Source of the DNA: Phycisphaerae bacterium
GTDB lineage: Bacteria > Planctomycetota > Phycisphaerae > UBA1845
DNA: 64,000 nucleotides
Direction: 5' to 3'
Assembly (NCBI GenBank): GCA_029260015.1
Contig: JAJDEB010000036.1
Coordinates: 778,554 to 842,553 of the forward strand
Shown: piece after piece, positions 9,868 through 18,585 of the stretch
Position numbering within the stretch: position 1 is the stretch's first letter
Layout of the letters: the number at the start of each line of letters is the position of its first letter
Notes under the pieces: model-generated
What the model was told of the DNA's origin: nothing
Database searches by the model: none
What the model saw: the letters and a program-made list of their open reading frames with translations, nothing else
Position numbers and translations under genes: made by a program

Positions 9868-11631
9868 TCATGGGGCGTCGGTGTGCGGCAGTCCAGTCCG
9901 CAACTCGTCATCGATCGGTTGAGGTATTCGCGGTGTCCACCAACCGCGAACACCGGGGAATGCGTGCAGCGGACCGCGCGGGCTTAGCGTCACACCGCGT
10001 ACCCGATGACCAAACGCCCAAAGCGTCGGCGCCTCAACCAGAAACGTGTACGGTTCGTCGGTGAGGATTAACTGCTCGATCTTGTGATAAATCTGTGCCC
10101 GCTTCGCAGGGTCCGTTTCGCGTACACCCCTATCAAACAAGGCGTCCACTTCCGGATTCAGATATCCGACATAGTTGCGACCGTTCTCAACGGCGTTACT
10201 GTGAAACAAGTTCCGGGCTTCATCCGGATCAGGTCCGCACGTCCACGCCGAAAGGTACGCATCGAACTGATGCGCCAGATTGCGTTCGTTGAATACCGAC
10301 CATTCCAGCGTCTGCGTTGTCATCTCTACGCCAAGTTTGCGCAAGTCGGCACGCAGAATATCAGCGACACGCGGTGACGTTTGCGAGCCCGCGACCAGAT
10401 TCAGCACAAAGCCAGCCTTCTCTTTGCCTCCGTCACGATAGCGCCAACCGTCGTCGTCGCTGACCTTCCAGCCGGCATCGTCCAAGAGTTTAGCAGCGCC
10501 AGCTATGTCAAACACACTGGTCGATTCGTTTGCATCGCGAGCGGTAAATGACTCCGGGAAGATTCCGCGACTTTCGGAAAACAAGCCGTGAAACACACGC
10601 TTGCGAATGAGTGGCCTATTGACCGACAACCCCAGCGCCTTGCGCACGCGGGTGTCGGACAGGAACGCTTTTGACCCGGCTACATTCCAACCGATGTAGT
10701 AATTCGTCCATTGCTTCCCGCGAATCTTGACGCCGCGATCCGCAAACTGCTTTCCGGACGTATCCTCGGCAAACTGTCTCGGAGCCAGCGACATCTCATC
10801 GATATCGCCGGCTTCAAATGCGAGCAGCGCTGCATTGTTGTCCGGGATCACCTTGAAGATGATCTTGGCGAACGCAGGTTTCGGACCAGAATACCCCTCC
10901 CATCGCGACAACACGATCCGTTCGCCGCTTGCCCACTCAGTCACCCGGTAGGGGCCGCTGCCAATGGGTTGGCGATTGGCTCGCACGCTGGCATCGCTTC
11001 GCTGCATGGTCGGATCGCTGGTGCAAAGCGGCTCGTAGATATGCTTGGGAACAATGGGGAAATCGACGCTCCATTGGTTGGTGGCGAGAGCCTCTTTGAA
11101 GATGAACCGAACCCTTTGCGGGTTGACGGCTTCGCACTTGCTGACTTGCTCGGTCCCATGTCGCGCTTTGCGGGCAAGCACCTGGTCATCGAGAATCCGC
11201 TGCCAACTGAACACAATATCGGCAGCCGTCAACGGCGTATCGTCCTGCCAGCGCAATCCTGATTTCAGGACAAGGGTCGCCTCTCGATGGTCGTCACTGC
11301 ATTCAAAGGATTCGACGACGGCTGAGTTGATCGACCATTTGAGGTTTTCGTCTAACACAAACGGGCGATCCCAAAGCAGATAATCGAATTGCGCGTCGAT
11401 GGCCGTGAACATCAGGACAGGATTGAAGCTCGACGGTTCGGACCGAAGACGACAACGCAGCGTCGCGCCCTCATCGATCATCGACCGATTGGCCGGAATC
11501 GGCTCGAACACATGGTCCGCAGCAGAAACTGGCCCTATGCCACTATCAACGACAGCCAGCAAGACACCAACAACATGCATGATGCGCAATTTGGATTTCA
11601 TCCTTTTTCGCGCCGAGCACATACACGGCAC
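9868..11631 (-). CDS. ABC transporter substrate-binding protein (OppA/DppA, SBP family 5)
   Basis: Signal peptide followed by SBP_bac_5-like sequence (TAADIVFSWQRILD, IGSGPYRVTEW, NVAGSKAFLSDTRVRKALGLSVNRPLI); first gene of the opp-like operon. Confidence 0.9.
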   Translation of the reverse strand: MPCMCSARKRMKSKLRIMHVVGVLLAVVDSGIGPVSAADHVFEPIPANRSMIDEGATLRCRLRSEPSSFNPVLMFTAIDAQFDYLLWDRPFVLDENLKWSINSAVVESFECSDDHREATLVLKSGLRWQDDTPLTAADIVFSWQRILDDQVLARKARHGTEQVSKCEAVNPQRVRFIFKEALATNQWSVDFPIVPKHIYEPLCTSDPTMQRSDASVRANRQPIGSGPYRVTEWASGERIVLSRWEGYSGPKPAFAKIIFKVIPDNNAALLAFEAGDIDEMSLAPRQFAEDTSGKQFADRGVKIRGKQWTNYYIGWNVAGSKAFLSDTRVRKALGLSVNRPLIRKRVFHGLFSESRGIFPESFTARDANESTSVFDIAGAAKLLDDAGWKVSDDDGWRYRDGGKEKAGFVLNLVAGSQTSPRVADILRADLRKLGVEMTTQTLEWSVFNERNLAHQFDAYLSAWTCGPDPDEARNLFHSNAVENGRNYVGYLNPEVDALFDRGVRETDPAKRAQIYHKIEQLILTDEPYTFLVEAPTLWAFGHRVRGVTLSPRGPLHAFPGVRGWWTPRIPQPIDDELRTGLPHTDAP

Positions 11632-11755
11632 GCCCCCCGATTTGATGTTTCGGTCGCACGCACAGTATGGAATGACGCGAACGCGACCGCCAGAATATTC
11701 TGGCGCGCCTCTGTCAGTTCGCTGAAATCAAGCTTAAGAGAGTTGGTTCGACCGG

Positions 11756-12925
11756 TTATGGAGCGCCGACAGGTACACTCCAGGGGGCTTTATTGAGCGT
11801 GCCCTCGGTCTGTTCGGTACCGATCCAAAGAAGAAGTTCAATCTTCATGGCTGGCACAACCGATGGACTGCCTTTTTCATGCTTCGACATTTCACCGCGA
11901 ATGTCGGGCTTCTTACCGCCGGGACTGACCATCGCTTCAATCAATTCTTCAAGCAATACGATCATCTGTTCGAGCGAATCGCGGCGCGACTCAGCCTCCG
12001 AACCTTGCGACTCTGCGTCTTCGTATGCCTCGACCGATAGCCTCAGCAGCACAGCCAGTCGTCCGACGATCGCAACCTTGTCGTCATTGCTGAGGCCATT
12101 GAGTTCAGAGATAAATTGTATCGCCGTGATCTCGGCTGCATCGACCGCCTGCAGCGATGTACGCATTTGTTCGAGGCGGCCATCCAGAATGATCAAGAGC
12201 GCGGCCAATACCTTTGGCGTGTGGTCGTTGTCGTATCGAATCGCTTCATACATCGCAGCCGCCACCACATGGTTGGATTCTTTGTTGGCGGCTTCTGCGA
12301 TTGCGTCGAGGGTCACCTGTGTCAACCGCGCATCGGCAGAGATGCCATCGATGATTGCGGCCAAACCCTTCGCGCAAAGATAACGCACAACCTGATCCGT
12401 TGACTGCAATCCCAACAGCAGCGCATCACGCGCCGACACAGAGGCCATCTTCGACAGCACCGTCGCCATCGCGCGAACGGCGATTGGGTTAAGGTCAGCC
12501 CCTCGATTAAACTGCTCGACAAACTTCAAGCCCGCCCGCTCAGCCAGCTTCAGCTTGAAGCTGATCGTGTTGTTAGAATTGTCGTACTGCTCCATAAATC
12601 GCGAAACGAATACCCGCGCACCGTCCCGAGCCACCAAGTCGGTCCCGTTCCCCGCAGCGTTAAGCCGGTTGATTTCCGTGTCGATTCGTTCGTCGAAGGA
12701 TTTGTCGTCGGCGGTGGTCGGTTCACCGGTCCGAATATTTTCCAAGAATTCATCTTTGGGATCGAAGCCCGAATTGGCCTGCGCCCAGACATCCGGCGCG
12801 ATAAACCCCATCGAAAGGACAGCCAGCAGAACCGACGAGTAAAGTGTCGAAGAAAGACGCATCCATTTGCTCCAAAGTGAGTTGCGTACTTTGTTGTTGT
12901 CAAGTGGACCACGATCGCGACGCAC
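11756..12925 (-). CDS. Exported alpha-helical (HEAT/ARM-like) hypothetical protein
   Basis: 389 aa; signal peptide MRLSSTLYSSVLLAVLSMGFIAPDVWAQ, then helical repeats. Confidence 0.7.
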   Translation of the reverse strand: MRRDRGPLDNNKVRNSLWSKWMRLSSTLYSSVLLAVLSMGFIAPDVWAQANSGFDPKDEFLENIRTGEPTTADDKSFDERIDTEINRLNAAGNGTDLVARDGARVFVSRFMEQYDNSNNTISFKLKLAERAGLKFVEQFNRGADLNPIAVRAMATVLSKMASVSARDALLLGLQSTDQVVRYLCAKGLAAIIDGISADARLTQVTLDAIAEAANKESNHVVAAAMYEAIRYDNDHTPKVLAALLIILDGRLEQMRTSLQAVDAAEITAIQFISELNGLSNDDKVAIVGRLAVLLRLSVEAYEDAESQGSEAESRRDSLEQMIVLLEELIEAMVSPGGKKPDIRGEMSKHEKGSPSVVPAMKIELLLWIGTEQTEGTLNKAPWSVPVGAP

Positions 12926-13312
12926 CGCTTGCGATCATGGTCGGGTACGAACACTATTCAAAGGTCCGCAAACCTGTCAAGCCGTTGCACCTTTTCAACG
13001 ACAATCCGTGCTGCGTAATCGTCTCAATCCTCCCACTTGGCCCTTTTGGTTCATCGCCCCACAATTCGGGCTCGACCATATGGGATTCGCAGAATCGCTG
13101 CGACCTTCCACTCAAACGCTTTTGACGGTTGAGCGAATGACCCGGCAAATGTATAGTTTGACTTCAACCTCAACGACGGCACTTTAGAGCGATTCGAATC
13201 AAACGTGTCGCGTCCGAAGATGCAAATACGCCGCGAATATTCGGCGATTGGTCGCTACAAGTCATTAGAATCAGTTCCAATGTGAATTCATCGGGGACGC
13301 GTCACTCGAGCT

Positions 13313-13954
13313 ATGGGCAAGCACGAATCCATCCCAACACCAGCAGTCAGGCGACTGAGCCTGTATCTCCGCCAGCTTGAAGCATTTCAGGACACCAACC
13401 TGCGAACCGTTTCCAGCAAGCAGCTCGGACAGGCGCTCCGCATCACCGACGCCCAGGTGCGCAAAGACCTTGCCTACTTCGGGCAGTTTGGCCAACCGGG
13501 GATCGGCTACGATGTTGACGAACTGATCGCCAAGCTTCGGCACATCCTCGGTACCGATCAGACCTGGCCGGTGCTCCTCGTTGGCGCGGGAAATCTCGGG
13601 AGGGCGCTGCTGTCGTACAAGGGGTTTCAATCCAAGGGGTTCGACGTGGTGGCCGTCTTCGATGAAGAAGCGTCTCTGCACGGACGGAAGGTCGGTGAGA
13701 ATGGCCCCACCATTCAACCCATGGGTAAACTGGATGCGGTCGTCAAAGACACGCAAATCCGATTGGCGATACTTGCGGTACCTGCGATCGTCGCCCAATC
13801 GGTAACCGACGTAATGATATCAGCCGGCATCAAAGGAATTCTCAATTTCGCACCGGTCGCATTGCAAGTACCACGCGGTGTCAGCGTCGCCAACGTCGAC
13901 TTGGCCGTACACCTCGAACAACTATCATTCAGCATAGGTTCGTCAGACGCATAA
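13313..13954 (+). CDS. rex: Redox-sensing transcriptional repressor Rex
   Basis: N-terminal winged helix (TVSSKQLGQALRITDAQVRKDLAYFGQFGQPGIGYDV) and Rossmann VGAGNLGRALLSY. Confidence 0.95.
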   Translation: MGKHESIPTPAVRRLSLYLRQLEAFQDTNLRTVSSKQLGQALRITDAQVRKDLAYFGQFGQPGIGYDVDELIAKLRHILGTDQTWPVLLVGAGNLGRALLSYKGFQSKGFDVVAVFDEEASLHGRKVGENGPTIQPMGKLDAVVKDTQIRLAILAVPAIVAQSVTDVMISAGIKGILNFAPVALQVPRGVSVANVDLAVHLEQLSFSIGSSDA

Positions 13955-13963
13955 CCCCAAAAC

Positions 13964-14128
13964 GGGTGCCCCGCCCTTCAGGGTGGGGGACTGACGAAGC
14001 ACAATAACCCGTACAACAATTTAAACGATCTCAAACTCGTGACGTGTCCTGAACAATGGCTCCTGCTCTCATAACGCAATGATCGATTCGGGCACCTTCA
14101 GTCCCCCATCCTGAAGGATGGGGCACCC
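13964..14128. repeat. REP-like inverted repeat pair, family E (31-bp arms, each itself a hairpin)
   Basis: Arm 1 GGGTGCCCCGCCCTTCAGGGTGGGGGACTGA (13964-13994); arm 2 TCAGTCCCCCATCCTGAAGGATGGGGCACCC (14098-14128). Confidence 0.85.
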
Positions 14129-14308
14129 AATGCGTCCGATAGTCTCGGTGCCAAAGCCCTTTCAAGTTTTGGTTTCGCGAAACATTCCTGCATCAATCGC
14201 GTTAAACCAAACAACTTCACCCAAATCGGCGGGTACTTGGAAATTCAATCGTAGACTTGGGCGTCAAGAAATGGTTTGGAGAGATTGGCAATCGTCCAGA
14301 GGTGACAC

Positions 14309-14671
14309 ATGCAGCTTGAAGAATTCGTCCCCATCACCACAGCAAGCATCGAAGAAGTGCTGCGCCAACGGTTTGGTTACTCGGAAGATGGTTACGATGA
14401 CGGGCGGCGAACGCGACCGCGTTGGCCCTTCCCTGGAACGGTCGAGCTATGGATTCCAGACGAAAACGGAGAAGAGGAGTATGTGCTGGCCAAGGCGCTG
14501 AATCTCAGCCCCAAGGGCGTCGCCATTCTCAGCGATGACGATCTCGAAATCGGAATGACGCTGTCGATCGCCATCCATCAACCCGAGACCACATTCGTCG
14601 GCAAAGCCATCGTGCGACATCGTACGGAGAATCGTCGGGGTCATCGTGTCGGGTTGGAATTCATACTGTGA
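14309..14671 (+). CDS. PilZ-domain protein
   Basis: ALNLSPKGVAILSDDDLEIG...IVRHRTENRRGHRVGLEFIL matches the PilZ layout. Confidence 0.75.
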   Translation: MQLEEFVPITTASIEEVLRQRFGYSEDGYDDGRRTRPRWPFPGTVELWIPDENGEEEYVLAKALNLSPKGVAILSDDDLEIGMTLSIAIHQPETTFVGKAIVRHRTENRRGHRVGLEFIL

Positions 14672-14678
14672 TTCCAGC

Positions 14679-14741
14679 GTAGGGTGGGCCGTGCCCACCG
14701 CCATTTGCGATTTACGGATTGGTGGGCACGGCCCACCCTAC
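14679..14741. repeat. REP-like inverted pair, family A (GTAGGGTGGGCCGTGCCCACC)
   Basis: GTAGGGTGGGCCGTGCCCACC...GGTGGGCACGGCCCACCCTAC, between convergent PilZ and der genes. Confidence 0.9.
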
Positions 14742-14751
14742 GCGCAAACCA

Positions 14752-16155
14752 TCACATGCTTTCCTCGACTTGATCCTGATCTTCGACGATTTCCTCTTCC
14801 CACTTCCCACTCGACACGTCCGGTGTTTGACGCCCACGGCGCGCTCGAAACAACACCCGGATCGGCACTTCTTCAAATGGCAGATGCGCCTGCAGATTGT
14901 TCATCAGATAGCGTTTGTAGGTGTTCTTAATCAGCGACGGATGATTCACGAACAACACGATCGTTGGCGGTGAAATGCTCACCTGCGTCGCGTAATAAAT
15001 CCTCGGCGCTTTGGAACCACGCTTGGGCGACGGACCGCGTCCACTGAGCGCTTCAGCCAATACCTTGTTTAACTGACCGGTCGTCACTCGGGTGCGGGCC
15101 TGCTTGAACAGCGACCACGCTGTATCAATCACTGCATCGGTATTGTGCGAATCCTTCGCCGACGTAAACACCACCGGTGCGTAATCGACCTCCGGAATGG
15201 TCTTCGTCAGGTAATCGCCATAGGTGTCCGTGGACGCACGATCAAGGGCAAGGTCCCACTTGTTGACCACCAACACACACGGCTTATTTTCATCCGCCAC
15301 CTTACGGGCCAGCTTCTTATCAACCGACGTGATGTCCTTCGTCGAGTCGATAAACAGCACGCATACATCCGCCCGCAAGATCGATTTCTCAACGCGGTTG
15401 TATCCATAAAATTCAATCGAACCCGACCATTTGCTGCGCTTCTTCACGCCAGCCGTATCGATCGCAATAAACGCTCGCCCTTCAACCTCAAACCGCAGGT
15501 CAACCGCATCACGCGTTGTGCCCGGTACTTCGCTGACAATCACATGTTCTTCACCGGCGATCGAATTGATGAACGTGCTCTTGCCTGTGTTCTGCCGGCC
15601 AATCACCGCCACCTTCATGATCGGTTCCGGCGGTGCTTCGCCTCCTTCGCCGATCAGTTCAGCCAACTTCTCGAGCAGATCGCGACGCCCTCGATTGTGC
15701 AGCGCCGACGTGATCATCGGTTCGCCAAATCCCAATCGCATGAATTCCGGAGCCGACATCTCACCAGCCATGTCGTCGGCTTTGTTGGCGACCAGCGTCA
15801 CCCGATCCTGATACGGTCGCAGCAACGTCGCCACCTTCAAATCAAGCGGAACGATGCCAGCCACCACATCGACGACGAACATGATCCGCGTCGCCTGCTC
15901 GATGGCATAGCTGATCTGCCGCTCGACGTGAACGGTCAGATCGTCATGGTCTTCGATGCCATACCCACCGGTATCCACCAATTCAAAGTGAACGCCATCG
16001 ACCTCGCACATGCAACTCACGCGGTCGCGCGTCACGCCCGGTGTGGGTTCAACGATGCTGACCTTGCGGTGCATCAGGCAATTCATCAGCGAGCTCTTGC
16101 CAACGTTGGGCCGGCCCACAATGGCGACAATCGGTACGAACATTTGAGGATTCAA
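14752..16155 (-). CDS. der: Ribosome biogenesis GTPase Der (EngA), tandem G domains
   Basis: IVGRPNVGKSSLMN, GVTRDR, IGRQNTGKSTFINSI, DTAGVKKRSK, C-terminal KH-like domain. Confidence 0.96.
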   Translation of the reverse strand: MNPQMFVPIVAIVGRPNVGKSSLMNCLMHRKVSIVEPTPGVTRDRVSCMCEVDGVHFELVDTGGYGIEDHDDLTVHVERQISYAIEQATRIMFVVDVVAGIVPLDLKVATLLRPYQDRVTLVANKADDMAGEMSAPEFMRLGFGEPMITSALHNRGRRDLLEKLAELIGEGGEAPPEPIMKVAVIGRQNTGKSTFINSIAGEEHVIVSEVPGTTRDAVDLRFEVEGRAFIAIDTAGVKKRSKWSGSIEFYGYNRVEKSILRADVCVLFIDSTKDITSVDKKLARKVADENKPCVLVVNKWDLALDRASTDTYGDYLTKTIPEVDYAPVVFTSAKDSHNTDAVIDTAWSLFKQARTRVTTGQLNKVLAEALSGRGPSPKRGSKAPRIYYATQVSISPPTIVLFVNHPSLIKNTYKRYLMNNLQAHLPFEEVPIRVLFRARRGRQTPDVSSGKWEEEIVEDQDQVEESM

Positions 16156-16182
16156 CTTAGTGGAATTAGAAATCGAAAGTGT

Positions 16183-16245
16183 GTAGGTCGGGTCATCGAC
16201 CCGACAGAATTGCTCGACGCATGTCGGGTCGATGACCCGACCTAC
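16183..16245. repeat. REP-like inverted pair, family C (GTAGGTCGGGTCATCGACCCGAC)
   Basis: GTAGGTCGGGTCATCGACCCGAC...GTCGGGTCGATGACCCGACCTAC. Confidence 0.9.
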
Positions 16246-16285
16246 ATTCCGCCGAATGCCTTCATGGCCAACACAGCCACCGCCA

Positions 16286-17524
16286 TCAGTCTACGCGAAG
16301 TTTCACAAACTTTCTCTTACCCCGCTGAAAGACCTGTCCGGTACGAATCGCCACCGTTCCCTGCGGATCGGTCAATAGCTCACCATCGAGACGAAGCCCG
16401 TTTTCCGCGATTAGCCGCCTCGCTTCGCCCTTGGATTTGGCAAAACCGGCACAGACGGCTAAGTCCACCGCCCCAATCGAATCGCCATCGCGAAGGTCAG
16501 CCGGCACCTGCAAATCGTCCATCTCATCCGGCAAGCCCGACTTCCCGGCTCCATGAATCCGAAAGAACTCATCCACCGCAGCCGTCGCCGCATCCGCATC
16601 ATGGAACCGCGTCACGATGATACGACCCAACTCGACCTTGCCATCGCGCGGGTGCGTCTTAGCCGCATCGGTCAACTCCGCAACTCGCGCCGCGTCTTCA
16701 GTCGTCAGCAGTTCGTAATAGTTGGCCATCAACTCGTCGGGGATGCTCATCACCTTGGCGAACATCTCAGCCGCCGGATCGGTGACCGCGATGTAGTTGC
16801 CCAGCGACTTGCTCATCTTCTCTTTGCCATCGGTGCCGACGAGCAGTGGCATAACCATGACGACCTGCGGCGGTTGATTGGCGCTGCGTTGGAAGTCGCG
16901 GCCCATCAGATTGTTGAACGTCTGATCGGTCCCGCCGAGTTCAACGTCGGCTTTGATCTCGACGCTGTCTTGGGCCTGCATCATGGGGTAGAAGAGTTCG
17001 TGGATGAAAACTTCGGCGCCGGCTTTTAGGCGTTTGGCGAAGGTGTCGCGTTCCATCATTCGCGCGACGGTAACTTTGCCGGCCATCTGGATGACGTCGG
17101 CGAATGACATCGGTTCGAGCCATTCGCTGTTCTTGCGAATCTCGAGTTTGTCGGGCGAGGTGTCGATGACCTTCCCGGCTTGTTCGAGATAAGTCTGGGC
17201 GTTGGCATCAACCTGCTCGCGCGAAAGCACCGGCCGAGTCTTAGACTTACCGCTAGGGTCGCCGATCATCGCGGTGTAATCGCCAATGATCAGAATCGCC
17301 TTGTGCCCCAAGTCCTGAAAATCGCGAAGCTTCTGAAGGACAACGGTGTGCCCAAGCGTAAGGTCAGGCGCCGTAGGGTCCATCCCAAGCTTAACCCGCA
17401 AAGGTACACCCTTCTCCGCCGAACGAGCCAGCTTCTTAGCCAACTCCTCCTCAGAGTAAACCGTGTCCGCCCCTCGCATCACCCGCGAAAGTTGTTCGTT
17501 AATGTCTGCCAAAACCAACCCCAA
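16286..17524 (-). CDS. tyrS: Tyrosyl-tRNA synthetase
   Basis: KLGMDPTAPDLTLGHTVVLQKLRDFQDLGHKAILIIGDYTA, ELGGTDQTFNNLMGRDFQ, KEKMSKSLGNYI, C-terminal S4 domain. Confidence 0.96.
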   Translation of the reverse strand: MGLVLADINEQLSRVMRGADTVYSEEELAKKLARSAEKGVPLRVKLGMDPTAPDLTLGHTVVLQKLRDFQDLGHKAILIIGDYTAMIGDPSGKSKTRPVLSREQVDANAQTYLEQAGKVIDTSPDKLEIRKNSEWLEPMSFADVIQMAGKVTVARMMERDTFAKRLKAGAEVFIHELFYPMMQAQDSVEIKADVELGGTDQTFNNLMGRDFQRSANQPPQVVMVMPLLVGTDGKEKMSKSLGNYIAVTDPAAEMFAKVMSIPDELMANYYELLTTEDAARVAELTDAAKTHPRDGKVELGRIIVTRFHDADAATAAVDEFFRIHGAGKSGLPDEMDDLQVPADLRDGDSIGAVDLAVCAGFAKSKGEARRLIAENGLRLDGELLTDPQGTVAIRTGQVFQRGKRKFVKLRVD

Positions 17525-17653
17525 AACATGCGGCTCGCCGCACCGAATAAGCCAAAATACAAGTCAGAATCCAATGAATAGCCTGCGGATGCTACAGAAT
17601 AGGAAGAAAAGGATCAACCGTCGCGTATCGCCACGGTAGAATGAACGAACACT

Positions 17654-17711
17654 GTAGGGTCCGCTGTGCGGACCGATTAGGAACAACAATGGTCCGCACA
17701 GCGGCTCCTAC
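17654..17711. repeat. REP-like inverted pair, family B (GTAGGGTCCGCTGTGCGGACC)
   Basis: GTAGGGTCCGCTGTGCGGACC...GGTCCGCACAGCGGCTCCTAC. Confidence 0.9.
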
Positions 17712-17755
17712 ATTTTCGCCACAATAATGAAGATTGCTATGTCGAGGAATGTTGA

Positions 17756-17965
17756 GTGGATTGCAAATGCCATGATAAGAACCAGATATCAAGCAAGGAA
17801 ATCGAGAGTTTCATTCTTGATCATCTCATTGTTGTGGAGACTCGCGATAGTGGGTGGGCATTGGTGTACCAGTGCAAGCACATAGGATCGCGATGGCTGT
17901 TAGATTATCCAAATAGTGAAGCTCACGGCGGCGGACCCCCTCGATTGATTAGACTGACCGAGTAA
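17756..17965 (+). CDS. Imm27-like immunity protein (small, orphan)
   Basis: GTG start with GAGGA upstream; 69 aa with SGWALVYQCKHIGSRWLLDYPNSEAHGGGPPRLIRL, resembling the W..LYR....G..W.L.YP.SE.HGGGPP.L pattern recalled for Imm27. Confidence 0.55.
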   Translation: MDCKCHDKNQISSKEIESFILDHLIVVETRDSGWALVYQCKHIGSRWLLDYPNSEAHGGGPPRLIRLTE

Positions 17966-17969
17966 CCAT

Positions 17970-17990
17970 GTAGGGTCCGCTGTGCGGACC
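17970..17990 (+). repeat. Single REP arm, family B, directly upstream of the RAYT gene
   Basis: GTAGGGTCCGCTGTGCGGACC, exact match to the arm at 18582. Confidence 0.88.
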
Positions 17991-18009
17991 GTTGTGATAT
18001 AATGGCGCA

Positions 18010-18585
18010 ATGCCGAACTACCACCGCGCGATCGTTCCTGGCGGAACATTCTTCTTCACCCTTGTGACAGAACGGCGCGCGCGAATCCTCTGCGATCCAT
18101 TCGCTCGACAATGCTTGCGCAAAGCAATCCAAGCGACGCAAGAGCGATGGCCATTTGAGATTGACGCAATCGTTCTGCTGCCCGACCACTTGCACACGAT
18201 TTGGACGCTGCCCGACGACGACCACGATTTCTCACGCCGCTGGGCCTTCTTGAAAAAAACATTCACACGATCATGGTTGGCTGTTGGCGGGCGCGAACAA
18301 CCGACCAGCACAAGCCGCGAAAAGAACCGACGACGCGGCATCTGGCAACGCCGATTCTGGGAACGGACGATACGAGATGAAAAGGAATTCGAACGGTATT
18401 GCGATTACATTCATCACAATCCGGTCAAGCATGGGTTGGTGACGTGCCCGCATGCATGGGAGTTTTCGAGTTTTCATCGTTTTGTTTGTGATGGATTTTA
18501 CGAACAGAATTGGCAATGCGTTTGCAATAAGCGCAAACCAACGCCACTAGATTTCGACGATTTGAGTGATACGGTTGGCGAGTAG
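18010..18585 (+). mobile_element. REP-associated tyrosine transposase (RAYT, Y1/HUH transposase) coding sequence
   Basis: HUH-type motif LLPDHLHTIWTLP, catalytic-Tyr helix FERYCDYIHHNPVKHGLV, WQRRFWERTIRDEKE; bracketed by family B REPs. Confidence 0.92.

Noticed and set aside
12926-13312. Search for a Rex operator (TTGTGAAnnnnTTCACAA) upstream of rex
   Set aside because: Only a weak ATGTGAATTCAT palindrome near 13279 was seen; not a convincing Rex site
15145-16620. 491-aa plus-strand ORF
   Set aside because: Antisense to der and tyrS; low-complexity R/H/I-rich shadow ORF
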